The notes beneath the pieces were generated by a model, which ran no database searches, was not told the origin of the DNA, and worked only from the letters and a program-made list of their open reading frames with translations. This document shows, one piece after another, positions 8,801-17,174 of a DNA stretch of 64,000 nucleotides. The translations under genes were made by a program, and so were the position numbers. Each line of letters starts with the position of its first letter. Within the stretch, counting starts at the first letter, position 1. This stretch comes from Rhizaria sp. SCN 62-66 (lineage: Eukaryota > Rhizaria, unplaced), in contig MEDY01000084.1 in assembly GCA_001724265.1 (NCBI GenBank), positions 21,859 through 85,858 of the forward strand, given 5' to 3'.

Positions 8801-10346
8801 GGAGCGCCTCGCCGCCGCCTCTGCTGCTGCAGCCGCGAGCGAGGCCGTTGTTGCCGAGCTGCGCACTGAGGGTGAGGCGCGCGCCGCCGAGCTGTCCGCG
8901 GCCCTTGCCTCCGTCACCGCACTGCAGGCCGCGCTGCTTGAGAGCGAGGCCGCTGTTGCCGCGCGCGACGCCGCCGTTGTCGCCGCCGTGTGCCGCGCCG
9001 CCGCTGCCGCGCGCGGTCGTGACGCAGCGCAGGCTGCGCACAACGATGTCAGCAGCGCGCTCACCGTGCTTAAGGCTCACGTGGCCGAGCTCGAGGCCGA
9101 TGCCGCCGCCGCGACGACGATGGCAGGCGTCACTGCAACCGCGCTCGCAGCTGCTGAGGCCCGCGCTGATGCTGCTGCTGTAACTGTTAGCGAGCTTACC
9201 GCTGCGCTCGACGCCGCTAAGTCCGCCGCCGCGGCCGCCGCGACCACTGCCGACGCGCTGCAGACTCAGTACGCCGACGCTGCGGCCGCGGTCGCCACTC
9301 AGCAGGTCGCTGTGGCCGCCGCGCGCCACGAGGCCGCCGCCGCTGAGGCCGACCGCGCCGCGGCCGCCGCCGCGCTGGCGCGCAAGGAGCGCGAGAGCTC
9401 CGAGACCGCCGCTGCCGCCAACGCCGCCGCGACCGCCGCAGCCAACGCCGCCAAGGCTGCCGCTGCGGCCGCGCAGGAGCAGTTCGCGGAGAGCGAGACT
9501 GCCTGGCAGGCGCGCGCCGCAGTGCTGGCGAGCACCGCGCAGGATGAGACCTTGCGCGCCGACGCCGCCGTCGCCGAGTGCGCTGTCCTGCGCGCCGCGC
9601 TGTCTGACGCTGAGGCCCGCGCCGAAGCCGCCGCGTCCGCGGCCGCCGCCGAGCGCGCCGCCGCCGCCGCTGCGAGCGCCGAGGCTGCCACCGCGCGCGC
9701 CGCCGCGACCGACGCCGCCGCCGCTGGCGCTGCCGCGACGCGCGCTGACTCTGCCGCGCTCGAGGCGCGCGTGCAGGAGCTCGAGAGCGCGAACGCGGAG
9801 GCCGACATGGAGCTGGGCAAGCTGCGCATCTACTCGGGAATGCTCGACGGCCAGGTGATGCGGCTTGTCTCCGCCACCATAGCGCGGTTGCGCACACACT
9901 CTTTCGCGACGGCGGACGCGGCCACAAACGAGAAGATGGCCGAAATGCTCCGTGCCGTGATGGCGGCGCAGGAGGAGATGGTGCTGGCTGGCGCATATCG
10001 GGTTCGTGACACCGCCGCACCTGCCGCCATTGCAAACAAATGCAGCGCCAGCGACGGGAAGACTTTTGTTACCGCGCCTAATGCTGCAAACGTGGCTACG
10101 GAGGTCCGCACGACGCGCTCGCGCACAGTGCAGATCGTGCCGGTGCCGGTGGTGGGCGTGCAGGCTGGCTTTGCTGCCATTGGCCAGAGTTTGGGTGCAC
10201 GCCAGGCCGCGGCGAACAGCGGCAACAACGGCAGGAACAGCCACTGGAGCACGCACAGTGGCCGCGCTAGCAGCGCTGAGGACGATGGGCTGGAGGACTA
10301 CTCTGCTGCGTACGTGACTGAGGGTAAGGGCTGCACCATCGTGTAA
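2826..10346 (+). CDS. Giant CENP-E-like kinesin with C-terminal CaaX box
   Basis: Microtubule motor, 2470 aa after splicing. Exon 1 is 2826-2866 and exon 2 is 2975-10346. The 108-bp intron starts GTACGT and ends TTGCAG; it has no stop and a length divisible by three, so retention would only add 36 residues. A ~315-residue Ala/Ser/Pro-rich extension precedes the motor (about 318-680). The motor has the P-loop GQTSSGKT (~407), switch I NERSSRSHA (~547) and switch II LVDLAGSE (~588). After a linker comes a very long Ala/Glu-rich coiled coil (about 1040-2330). It includes near-perfect heptads of the type AELESKT/AEYDSKC (about 1220-1325). The protein ends CTIV, a CaaX prenylation motif. CENP-E (kinesin-7) likewise combines an extreme coiled coil with a farnesylated CaaX end, so a spindle or kinetochore role is plausible. 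The N-terminal extension is atypical. Subfamily assignment is inferred from architecture, not phylogeny. Stop is TAA. Confidence 0.88.
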   Translation: MSTNRGATSASHTVYVPLFAQPSTFCVHTRRSRHRNSHYRFIFAVLPPCSPPSPMRPPVGRASLAPATPAATPKRPATALSRRDSLSAAASAAAATVAPAARAGPSIAALSLSTTPRRAAAAAAGAPSTPATAPAGSELTYNANAANGVSNGVDGLGPMPPPSARAPASATARRRISLAAGGSVGAASGTGSFVPSGAQTVKKPFATLPRHLASELAAAATNTHSAAAAVGLASPPAAARAAAAAAAARRHSVTPAAAAAAAAATMRAASGSGPGTSNAVRRLSSILPPPTVPAGSAAAAGGARRDSVGDLDLPSPTVSSASRRPSVASVASVAFSAAAAAAATPVAPSIAAQQQQDRVHVVVRMRPSAIAATEGVCARASAKHVLLMDPDLAPTPARAPQNVYMFDRVFDESTDQLSLFSEVGANAVDQVVAGYNATVLAYGQTSSGKTHTIKGSPGDGQEGLIPQCAARLFDQISALNRAALAAHSGGAAAEGTATNNGAASDIVSGSYRIVVGYVEVYCEQVFDLLAPEDGARLAVRERFDPPGFYAEAQTELEVGSVAELLAAVQKGDDRRRVAATLQNERSSRSHAILTVAARKCEVDDGVLDPANAGRVRHLTSKLNLVDLAGSEKFNANKAAESININQSLSTLASVIQALSQRQAYVSFRNSELTKLLKDSLSGQSKTTLVACINPTQSNRAETLSTVRFAYQAKSIPVDAKRWAEDQARARGERLEEKLREFRALQRKMATVEATVEAQQRRLEAAKEIQTGQLVPQLDRLLRRVEGSAAFARVKGVLADAGIGLPPPAVNNGVSGAAAAAATEAKSDSEGESSANNNTVSAVDDCDKENNNVANSSTGVLSKKSQFLTAPTEACPSAVASGLMASPLAVARVTQQTATAPVDAFVSPQKARLDISVTDVSAAGPLLLSPQSLATRMTEIGSPQDAEYVRKFTTVIKYCEALISYTDRFSSPSVASHGAMPRGALASPASPALGPRGGFGLAFAPRNATAAGGARAAGMASPPSLTAMGGNAGMGMSPLFGGHVALKSEPAVGVSLFDNDNDADSAKSEHKQSDDGPSAALAAAESAAAEAQAQAAAVTAELAEVRTQLAAAEVAAETAAADAEAAVAAAVASGEAAAAQVVSALQEKADEAATEYARARSALEVELEAERERSALQRREVQRLARECEERECAGDDKERALAAVNTALVAANSELAAAQFALSVANSEVSAKSAELDVASAATAACTVEILAQTIAFDSKSAELESKTAELETKTAEYDSKCVEYMTKCSELDAKAAELNSKSVMFEAKCFELNSKTAEYDAKCLAFDAKCSEYNITAAELQSTSVELESKTAELQAMRAELETKSADYAAKCAELEAAQSVITAAAAKMTELETALAAKTAEADSIRAELEIKNSELVSVSAERDAKNSKIESMNAEIASKSAEIANKTAELETKNNALGAKNAEFEVKSAAFDAKCSELDAKTAEAAKLTLELASKDLEMQAQAAELRARGAEGAAKSAEANARAAELECLRVQLGDGKARFAELETKYNGLESKCADLETKYTAAKDDSIVAAEQYKADCAAAVTAETSRAEAAKVELAAVESKLAAAESKAADAESKVVDTESKLSLTADKLRDVETQFTLTVNKLSASDAKLSATEVQLTAAESKLADAHTALTQSETVIAETKAALLEANDKLASAIGAARASESDNSAALAEVRSQLEAANVSFAAAQAAAEAAEAAKSVAEANQAAAEAAAAKAAATAAAAVAAKTEAEAAQSAAEAVQAAAEAAKSNAEASQAAAEAAMAVAEDEKNVALSAKAAADATASAATAAAIAAEAAAAVTATQLAETTVALADKSATLTATEAELRAAHRATENANEAHAAATRALAAREAEHASLMSTLASANQAGDSAAKTVTALTDAVAAARADAAAADARARSAEDNARAARAAAEDAEAALRAQHNAATAAAAAAADSAARTAAARHAAIEERLAAASAAAAASEAVVAELRTEGEARAAELSAALASVTALQAALLESEAAVAARDAAVVAAVCRAAAAARGRDAAQAAHNDVSSALTVLKAHVAELEADAAAATTMAGVTATALAAAEARADAAAVTVSELTAALDAAKSAAAAAATTADALQTQYADAAAAVATQQVAVAAARHEAAAAEADRAAAAAALARKERESSETAAAANAAATAAANAAKAAAAAAQEQFAESETAWQARAAVLASTAQDETLRADAAVAECAVLRAALSDAEARAEAAASAAAAERAAAAAASAEAATARAAATDAAAAGAAATRADSAALEARVQELESANAEADMELGKLRIYSGMLDGQVMRLVSATIARLRTHSFATADAATNEKMAEMLRAVMAAQEEMVLAGAYRVRDTAAPAAIANKCSASDGKTFVTAPNAANVATEVRTTRSRTVQIVPVPVVGVQAGFAAIGQSLGARQAAANSGNNGRNSHWSTHSGRASSAEDDGLEDYSAAYVTEGKGCTIV

Positions 10347-10900
10347 GCATGTAAGGTGCAGAGCAGAAATGAACAGTCATCGCCTGCAATGCTCCTGCTC
10401 ACAAGTCACTGAGGTGGTTTTAAAGATGATGATGTGCAAATCGATGGCTAAAGAATATTAAAGACGGAAGGAGATTTTTTTGGAGGAAGTTTATCATGCG
10501 ATTGATGAAGGAATGTGCAGCATGAAAATCATGCAGCGAAGACCTCGAATGAGGCGCCCTACAAAAGAGAGTCATAGCGAGGGAATGGTAATTTTACGCA
10601 AAGCAACTTCGTGCATATATGCGTCTATCTTGTGGATATGTCCGTTATTAACACATCGTTGTTGCTGTCAATGTTACTCTAGGCGGGTGCGCTGACCGGG
10701 TTAAGTCACGGTCGCGCAGAGGCGCTAAACTACAAAATGTATAATACATCAAGTAAACGTAAATTAAATCACAAACAACGCGAGAAAATGTCTAGCCCCT
10801 GTGACAAAAAGCAAACATGGTGACTGCGACTGATTATGTCAGGGATGACAATTGTTCAAACTATTACGAGACAACCTGACGAGTGAAAAGCATTTACACA

Positions 10901-10954
10901 GTCAGTAATAGAAATCCCGGCTTTCAAACCACAGCCGGGGTTTCTATTACTGAC
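10901..10954. repeat. Long inverted repeat (22-bp arms, 10-nt loop)
   Basis: The arms at 10901-10922 and 10933-10954 are reverse complements with a single mismatch (T against C). They are separated by ten bases. Both arms are flanked by the short sequence ACACA on the outside (left) or TACACA (right). As RNA it would form a very stable hairpin. It could be a small-RNA precursor, a 3'-end processing signal between the convergent genes, or the remnant of a miniature inverted-repeat element. Confidence 0.8.
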
Positions 10955-11416
10955 TACACAGTTCACAAAAAAATTATATATATCTCATGTCCACTTTCGG
11001 AAAGAATAAAAGAAAGAATTTGTTTGTATTATCCTGCAAATGAGCAAAAATACAACTCCAACGTGTCGCGTGACAAAGAGAGTGTGACCGCGGCTACAGC
11101 ACAGATGGAACCAAAATGACTAAAGAAAAGAGAGTGCGTTTGTTTTTTTTTGCTGGTTCACCGTTAACGTCGCATCAATATGATATACAATAGTGCCCAT
11201 TGTTCGGAACAATGTGCAAACTATGCAAATGATATGAGTGACTGACGAGAGCGCCATCGCTGCTACGAAGTGCAAAGCAAGCATCAGCTGCTCTGTATAC
11301 ATATAGAAACGCTCAGGTCAAGCTCATCAGCAGCGCAGATACCAAACCAGCAGTGTTATACAAATGTACAGATCAATCACTCACGATAACGCGGACAACG
11401 CAGTGCCAGTTGCTGT

Positions 11417-11446
11417 GTGCGCACTGAAGTGCGCACTGAAGTGCGC
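11417..11446. repeat. 12-bp tandem repeat
   Basis: The unit GTGCGCACTGAA occurs twice plus a half copy, in the 3' flank of the PH-domain gene. Confidence 0.75.
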
Positions 11447-11500
11447 GCGTGCGTTTGAGCGCGAGAGATTGAGAGATAGAACGAGCGTTGATTGCGTCGC

Positions 11501-12082
11501 TTAATCGTCCTCGTCGTCGCGGTGGGGGCGCGAGATGACAATAGCGCGGCCGATGGCGCGGATCCAGTCCTCCTTCTCGACCTCGCTGGACGCAACAAGC
11601 GAGAAGTTGTGCAGCGGCGAGTATACGTCGAACGAGAACGGGCGCATCGTCGTGTCCTCGGAGGACTTGACGGACGAGTAGTCAATAAGGTTGATCGCCT
11701 CAGTCGGCTCGCGGTAGTCGCGCTCGCTCTTGAACGAGTAGAGCATGTTGTCCTGGAGAACCATCCAACGGCGCTTCCAACGCTTGAGGATGCGGCTCTG
11801 CTTCTCCAGCCAGCCCTCCTTCGTCGGCTTCGTGATGTTGACCTGAAGAGAGTGCGGGGAAAGCAAAGCAAAAGCATGGCAAGACGTAGAGCAGTGGTGA
11901 GCGAGAAAGTGGAAAGAGGGTGTGGCAGAGATTGATGCAACACGAAGCAAGTAACAAAGGAGAGCTGCGGGTGGGGTGGATGGGGCGCGCACTATGTGGG
12001 CACTGAGCATCACAAACGCTATCGATTCAAACATAGGTACAAGGTTCGGGTATAATTCTGAATGACGTACCGCCTCAGCCAT
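11501..12082 (-). CDS. Small PH-domain protein
   Basis: A 117-residue protein consisting almost only of a pleckstrin homology domain, which usually binds phosphoinositides or proteins at membranes. Exon 1 (12082-12071) encodes only MAEA. The intron (12070-11843) begins GTACGT and ends CTTCAG. Exon 2 is 11842-11501. The domain starts KEGWLEKQSRILKRWKRRWM, which has the typical beta-1/beta-2 pattern with basic residues between the strands. It closes with the C-terminal helix and its invariant Trp in EKEDWIRAIGRAI. An acidic tail, HRDDEDD, follows. No other domain is present, so it may act as a stand-alone lipid sensor or adaptor; no specific ligand is predicted. Without splicing, the frame reads an unlikely mixed sequence ahead of the domain. 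Stop is TAA. Confidence 0.85.
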   Translation of the reverse strand: MAEAVRHSELYPNLVPMFESIAFVMLSAHIVRAPSTPPAALLCYLLRVASISATPSFHFLAHHCSTSCHAFALLSPHSLQVNITKPTKEGWLEKQSRILKRWKRRWMVLQDNMLYSFKSERDYREPTEAINLIDYSSVKSSEDTTMRPFSFDVYSPLHNFSLVASSEVEKEDWIRAIGRAIVISRPHRDDEDD

Positions 12083-13563
12083 AATCAACCTCTAAATATG
12101 GCGCACAGAGTGGGGATGAGAGATCCGAGGAAAAGGCGTGCGGTTGGGAAGGGGTGGAACAAGAGCGGGAAGATGGAGCGTCAGAGTGCGTTGAAAACAA
12201 TTTTCGGAGACAAATGCAAATACAAATGAATATTTTAGTGCGTATACTCTATAATATATGAGTGGCAGATCCTAAACACGCACAGACACCGGCGGTGAGC
12301 AGAAACAAATGTGGCCGACGTGCCACGTCGCGTTTGCCGAAAGAGAGAAGAGGAAACTGTATTGTGCACTGTCACGCAAATTCGCATTTCAACGTGATAC
12401 ACGTGCGTAACAAATAGTGATTCAATAATAACTTTGGTAGCAACATTTAATTAAATTTTTAATTTTTGAATCCGCTGCTTAATTTTGTATTTATTCATAC
12501 ACTGTCCGTGTACACATCAAAAGAACTGCGTGCCGCTGCGTGAGCACTTACTTCTCGGTCGTACTATCGTGTACAACTTCATGATGTCCTGGTTGAGTGC
12601 TGCATTTTCGATGTATATTGCAGAGTTTGTAATTTTTCATGTGGGATTGTGGCATTGAATTGTGCGCTTAACATGTTCATATGTTTAAATCGCGTTTTCC
12701 TTCATGAGACACCTTCAATGACATTGCATCGGAATTGTGACATTGATATTGAAGTATATCTGCACTCAACAACGCCAGCTTAACTTGAAATGTGCGTCAA
12801 TGTTTGCAGATTTGCTTTCACAGAACTTGTATTGCGTATGTCCTTTAGTGGGTTTCAACAACTAGAGTTGTAGACCGTGTAACATAACAAGTGCTTCAGT
12901 GTATTCAAGTTAATCTAGAGCAAGAATTATGGGAGCATATGAAGAGCTTAAAAGATACAGCAGCTGTATACTTAATGCAACCTAACAAAACGCTGGATAC
13001 TGCAAAACTCACGTCTGTAAAGCTTTGAATAATGCAACTCTGCGGTGGAACGCACTACTGCGCACGGCACCTCATCTCAAAGAGTTCATAATATGAAGAT
13101 ATTATTGGAATAAATCGTTGATAATGTTGTGCGAGCAACGTTTTTACATATTCCGCTGTAATCAATATGATATATCATGGCTTTAGAGGTAAAACTTAAC
13201 GTTACGCCAAGAGGATCTTGTCAATATCGAAAATGCCACTCAACGGCTGGATGCTTTGAGACTGAGACCGGAAAAGATGAGTGTGGAGCTGAAATCGACG
13301 TGCCATCCCGATAGTTCGGATCGATGTTGCGCAGTGCCACTTGCATTTTGTGGCATGTGCGCTTGTTATATACTGTTTCACTTATTTATATTTTCAGGAT
13401 CTGTAATCTCACACCGGTGTACATCTTTTTCTTACCGGCGTAACGGACTCTCACTTCACTCTTTTTCCGCGCCTTTCCAACACTCAAACTCAGCCTGTAT
13501 TACTCGTAACACATTTACAGCAAGGCTCTCCGTTATTTTCGACTAATATACCAACTGTTTAGT
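12083..13563. other. Divergent intergenic region, PH gene / DM10-like gene
   Basis: About 1.5 kb of AT-rich DNA with many stops in all frames. I see no gene or RNA. A GTACAT near 13420 could be the donor for a 5' UTR intron ending at the TTTAG one base before the ATG at 13564. Confidence 0.5.
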
Positions 13564-15625
13564 ATGGCTGCTCGTGTTGGCGCTGCCCGTGGCGCCGAGC
13601 CCAAGAGCATCGCTTCCCAGAGCTCAGAAACGCTAAACGTACGTTCTTCACATCCTTTGCTGATGTGCCTCATAGAAAGGACATATGAACACGTCACTTC
13701 CTTTTAAGAAACTGCTTGTCATAATCTAACCATGGGCGTTGTTAGTAAGCTTCTCCTGCCTCTTCTTTACCCTGACTACCCTGTCTCACTCCTCTACTCT
13801 CTCCACCACCTCGCTCCTCCCCACGCTCCTCACACCGCACGTCGTCCCGCCTTTCGCACAGACGTTCCACGCCATGCGCACACTGCTGGGCGTCGACGTC
13901 TCCGAGCTCGCGCTGCTTCCGCTTGTCAAGCAAGCCTGCGACGCCGTCAACTGGACCCTCGTCATGCTGCCTCCCACCACGGTCGGCGCTGACACCGCGA
14001 ACCCTGGCGCTCCGAGCGCAGCCGCCACGGCCGGCGGGCCCGCGCCCGCGTCTCTCAACGACGAGCAGCAGCTGCTGTGGTACCGCCGGTTGATTGCCAG
14101 CGCGCGCGACAACCCACCCAAGGGCGTACGTCCTGTCTAACAACGCTGTGATGATCACGGTGCAACGAGATCGCTGAACCTGTGTAAAATCACTTCTATA
14201 AGGATATTCCTGCTTGAAAAAAAACACCCGAAGATGAATGTGTAACTCGCTTCGATCTCAATGACTGCGTTGCATCTCTCTTATCCTCCAACTTCTCCAT
14301 TACTCTGTTTATGTCTTGTTTTATGGTTTTACATCCAGGAGCCGTCGCCGTGGCTTACCCTGCCCCTCAACCCCAAGGCCGCAAAGCGCCCCGCCGCCGG
14401 CGCCGGCGCTGGCGCCGGCTCGGGGCAGAGCGCGCGCTCGTCTGGTGCGCCCGGTCCCGACGAGTTCATGGTCAACATGCGCAGCGGACACATCGCAGTA
14501 GCGGAACACAGTAACAACAGCGGCAACAGCGCTAGCGGTGGCGCGGGTGCGGGCAGTGACCGCAGCGGGGCCACTGGTGGTGCCAGTGGACACAAGAAGA
14601 CGGAAAACAGCGATGGTATGTGATATGCTATCTGAACAAAACAATCTGTGTAAATGCTCCAAGTTTAGTCTCACCACGCGTTGTAACGCTGAATCAACAT
14701 ACCTCACATCCTCGTCTCACTCTATCATGTCTCCCTTGATACGAAATGTATGTATTTTTGTTTTGTTTGTTCGTTTGTTGTTTGCTTTCTCACCACAGTG
14801 GCGCTGGCGGCGCTCGCGCCAGATGCGGCAGCAGACGCCGACACTGAAACGCTCTCTTTCACAACGTGGTGGCACGAAGGCTCTCTCAAACGCACGCTGC
14901 GTCTGCTGCACCACATCCACTCCGAGACCTTTACCGTTTCCTTTGCGCACACCGCGACCGAGGGCCTCGCCGCGGCCGCGCTGGCGAGCTCCAGCGCCCC
15001 GCCCGGTTTGCTCGGCTCGCACGTGCGGCCCACGCCGCTGAGCGACGCCAAGGTCACCAACGGCAAGGGCGGCAAGGTCACGTGCTGGGACCTGTACGTC
15101 GGTGCGCGCGTGGTGGTGTTTGGCCGGCCCGTGACGCTGATGACGTGCAGTGCGGAGACAGGGGCCTGGATTGAGGCTCACGCGAAGCGCCTGCTTGATG
15201 TACGTTTCGGAACAAATCCAAAATTTCTCGTGTATTACTTGAGTTAATGTGGCATCACAGAGCACCTCCGTGTATATTACTTGTTTTTGGGTGAATTTTG
15301 GATTCTGTTTTTAGCTTGTCTTGTTTTGTCGATATCTCATCACTTTCTTATCTTATCACTTTTTGGGCCATGTTGCACTCCTTTGCTCTATCGGCCACAG
15401 ATGAAGGCTGGCCTTGAGAAGCATCTGTCCAAGTACGAGTCTCCGCTGGCCACGGTCAAGGGCTGCGTGTACCACGGCGCGACGGACGCCAGCGGCAGCA
15501 CCGGCAGCCGCACAGAGCGCCGTCTCATCCACTGCCACCTGCGGCTGCTGGTTGCGGAAGTGGTGCGGTTGCGCGCCAGGCTCGCGCGGTTCCGGCCGGA
15601 GCTCGCATCCAAGTACGAGCCGTGA
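13564..15625 (+). CDS. Five-exon protein, possible DM10-like domain
   Basis: The exons are 13564-13638, 13862-14125, 14339-14615, 14799-15199 and 15401-15625, joined in phase to give 413 aa. The donors are GTACGT (three) and GTATGT, and all acceptors are CAG. I do not recognise the protein with confidence. The N-terminal part is helical with a conserved-looking WTLVMLPP segment. A Gly/Ala/Ser-rich linker fills exon 3. Exon 4 reads as a beta-rich domain, from LKRTLRLLHHIHSETFTVSF to DLYVGARVVVFGRPVTLMTC. This resembles the DM10 fold of axonemal proteins (DLxVGxxVxVFGRxFxxxDxD) but lacks the acidic end. The last exon is a helical tail rich in Arg and Leu. If the DM10 resemblance holds, a ciliary role would fit the nearby IFT140, but this is inference. 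The ATG follows a TTTAG acceptor by one base. Stop is TGA. Confidence 0.65.
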
Positions 15626-16181
15626 TGCGGCACAGCGCGATGCAGAACTGCTAAGCCTGCTGTTGTGATAACTGCGACACGCGTGACATGAGTTACTCAG
15701 TGATGTGTGGCCTTTTTGGGTCTCGATTGATTCAGTGTGAGACTTTTGAACGATATAATAGACTATTGCAATAATTTATGTTTGTAAATTACTGAGGACT
15801 GTGTATTAAACTTGAAATGAACGTGCTTCTATGTTGCTTTCGCTTGGATATTGTTGTTGTGATCGTCTTCATTTTTCGGTCCATTGTGACCGGCTGGTTG
15901 CGGCCGAATGGCAGGGTGAGGTTTGACACCTGGTTTGCAACGTGTGCAGCGGGATGAAACGACGTATGCTCGGTATGCACCTCCATTGACGAAATTTCCT
16001 AGCAGACTTCTATATTATTTTTAATGCCACATCTGTAAAACTCTCGCTATTGAGTCGGATATCGCAAAATGCAATTGCCCGCACATCCAAGTCCGATACC
16101 GAGAGCCGCGCATCCCAACCCTCGCTTTTGCTCATCCCTATCTCACTCGTTTACTCTATCATACGCTCTCCCAGAAAGGGC
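15626..16181. other. Intergenic region upstream of the CDP-alcohol phosphotransferase
   Basis: AT-rich, with no gene seen. A GGCTGGTTGC-like element at 15887-15905 resembles the recurrent GGTCGG motif. A candidate 3' splice site (CTCCCAG) ends at 16174, 7 nt before the ATG. Confidence 0.4.
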
Positions 16182-16820
16182 ATGTTCAGCGATCAGGTTC
16201 GCAAGCAGACTGAAGGCGCGGTAACTCAGGTGGCCGCCGTGGTGTCCAAGACGGGTCTCACACCCAACATGATTACGGTCATCGGCTGCTCCTTCATGTT
16301 TCTCATCGGCTACGTCATCTCCCAGGGCTACCTCGCCACGGGTGGCATGCTTGTTGTCTTCGCCGGTCTTTTTGACGCCCTCGACGGCGCGCTGGCCCGC
16401 TACCAGAAGACTGTCACCAAGTTCGGCGGTTTCCTCGACTCCGTCACCGACCGCTACGCCGAGTTCGCGCTCTTCACCGGTCTGATGCACTACCTCATCG
16501 TCTCCGGCTACTCCGTGCTGCCCGCCGTCTACCTTATCCTACTCGGTCTCTTTGGCTCCGTCATGGTTTCCTACAACCGCGCGCGCGCTGAGGGCCTCGG
16601 CTTCGAGTGCAAGGGCGGATGGTTCTCCCGCTTCGAGCGCCTCGTCGTCATGGTCGGTGGGCTCGTTCTCACGGCCGTCTTCGGCGACGTCGCCATTCTT
16701 ACCGCGCTCGTCATTCTCGCTGTATTCACCAACATCACTGCGATCCAGCGCATTCTGCTCGTCAAGGAGACCGACGACGCCGATATGGCCCGCAACGGCA
16801 ACAAGAACTCCACCAAATGA
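16182..16820 (+). CDS. CDP-alcohol phosphatidyltransferase, inositol-phosphate-synthase-like
   Basis: A 212-aa integral membrane enzyme that should transfer a phosphatidyl group from CDP-diacylglycerol to an alcohol. The family signature DxxDGxxARx8GxxxDxxxD is intact: D65, D68, G69, R73, G82, D86 and D90 (DALDGALAR, then GGFLDSVTD). Several hydrophobic segments (about 34-62, 97-125 and 152-190) fit the six-helix fold. The VSYNRARAEGLGF segment and the start LTPNMITVIG look much more like bacterial and archaeal (phosphatidyl- or archaetidyl-)inositol phosphate synthases than like the usual eukaryotic PIS1. The substrate is therefore most likely inositol or inositol phosphate. It could instead be a glycerol-phosphate type. 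The start at 16182 is the first in-frame ATG and sits 7 nt after a CCCAG acceptor. Stop is TGA. Confidence 0.85.
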   Translation: MFSDQVRKQTEGAVTQVAAVVSKTGLTPNMITVIGCSFMFLIGYVISQGYLATGGMLVVFAGLFDALDGALARYQKTVTKFGGFLDSVTDRYAEFALFTGLMHYLIVSGYSVLPAVYLILLGLFGSVMVSYNRARAEGLGFECKGGWFSRFERLVVMVGGLVLTAVFGDVAILTALVILAVFTNITAIQRILLVKETDDADMARNGNKNSTK

Positions 16821-17174
16821 ATCCGCTCAACGTGAGTCGGGTTCGCCGCACTCGCTGCAGTTATCGCAATCTAGCGCTAGTGCTGCATAACATGCGCTCC
16901 GTTTGAATATGGCGCGCTTGCTGTGTAGCTCTAATGCTGCTCTGTGTGGCTGTGTGTGTGTAGGCGGGCCTGTGACCTGTGGGTAGATTCAGCTCACTTA
17001 AGGTTACAGTAACGGTAACTAACTAATTCGACGAACAATACAAAACGTTCAAGTGTATTTAAACAGAAAATACGAACTATTCACTGCTATTAATCACGAT
17101 CATTCACTAAAATACAACAATCTGCAAGTGCACTGCTGCGGGAACACTTGATCAGAACTCCTTGTCAACAATGC
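16821..17174. other. Convergent intergenic region
   Basis: Short 3' flanks of the phosphatidyltransferase and ELP2 genes. Nothing else is seen. Confidence 0.5.

Larger units (their letters stand above)
10347..11500. other. Convergent intergenic region, kinesin / PH gene
   Basis: Holds the 3' UTRs of two convergent genes. No coding sequence is supported. A long perfect-looking hairpin lies at 10901-10954, a short palindrome near 11199-11215, and a 12-bp tandem repeat at 11417-11446. Confidence 0.5.

Noticed and set aside
8223-10256. Long minus-strand open frame (677 codons) opposite the kinesin rod, and similar long antisense frames at 28179-30143, 55420-56988 and 56324-57727
   Set aside because: They are mirror images of GC-rich, Ala/Glu-biased coding sequence, in which stops are rare on the other strand. 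Their translations are low-complexity Arg/Gly/Ser/Leu with no domains, while the sense frames hold recognised proteins.
13256-13546. 96-codon frame just upstream of the five-exon gene
   Set aside because: AT-rich composition, no recognisable domain, and it lies where the promoter and 5' UTR should be.
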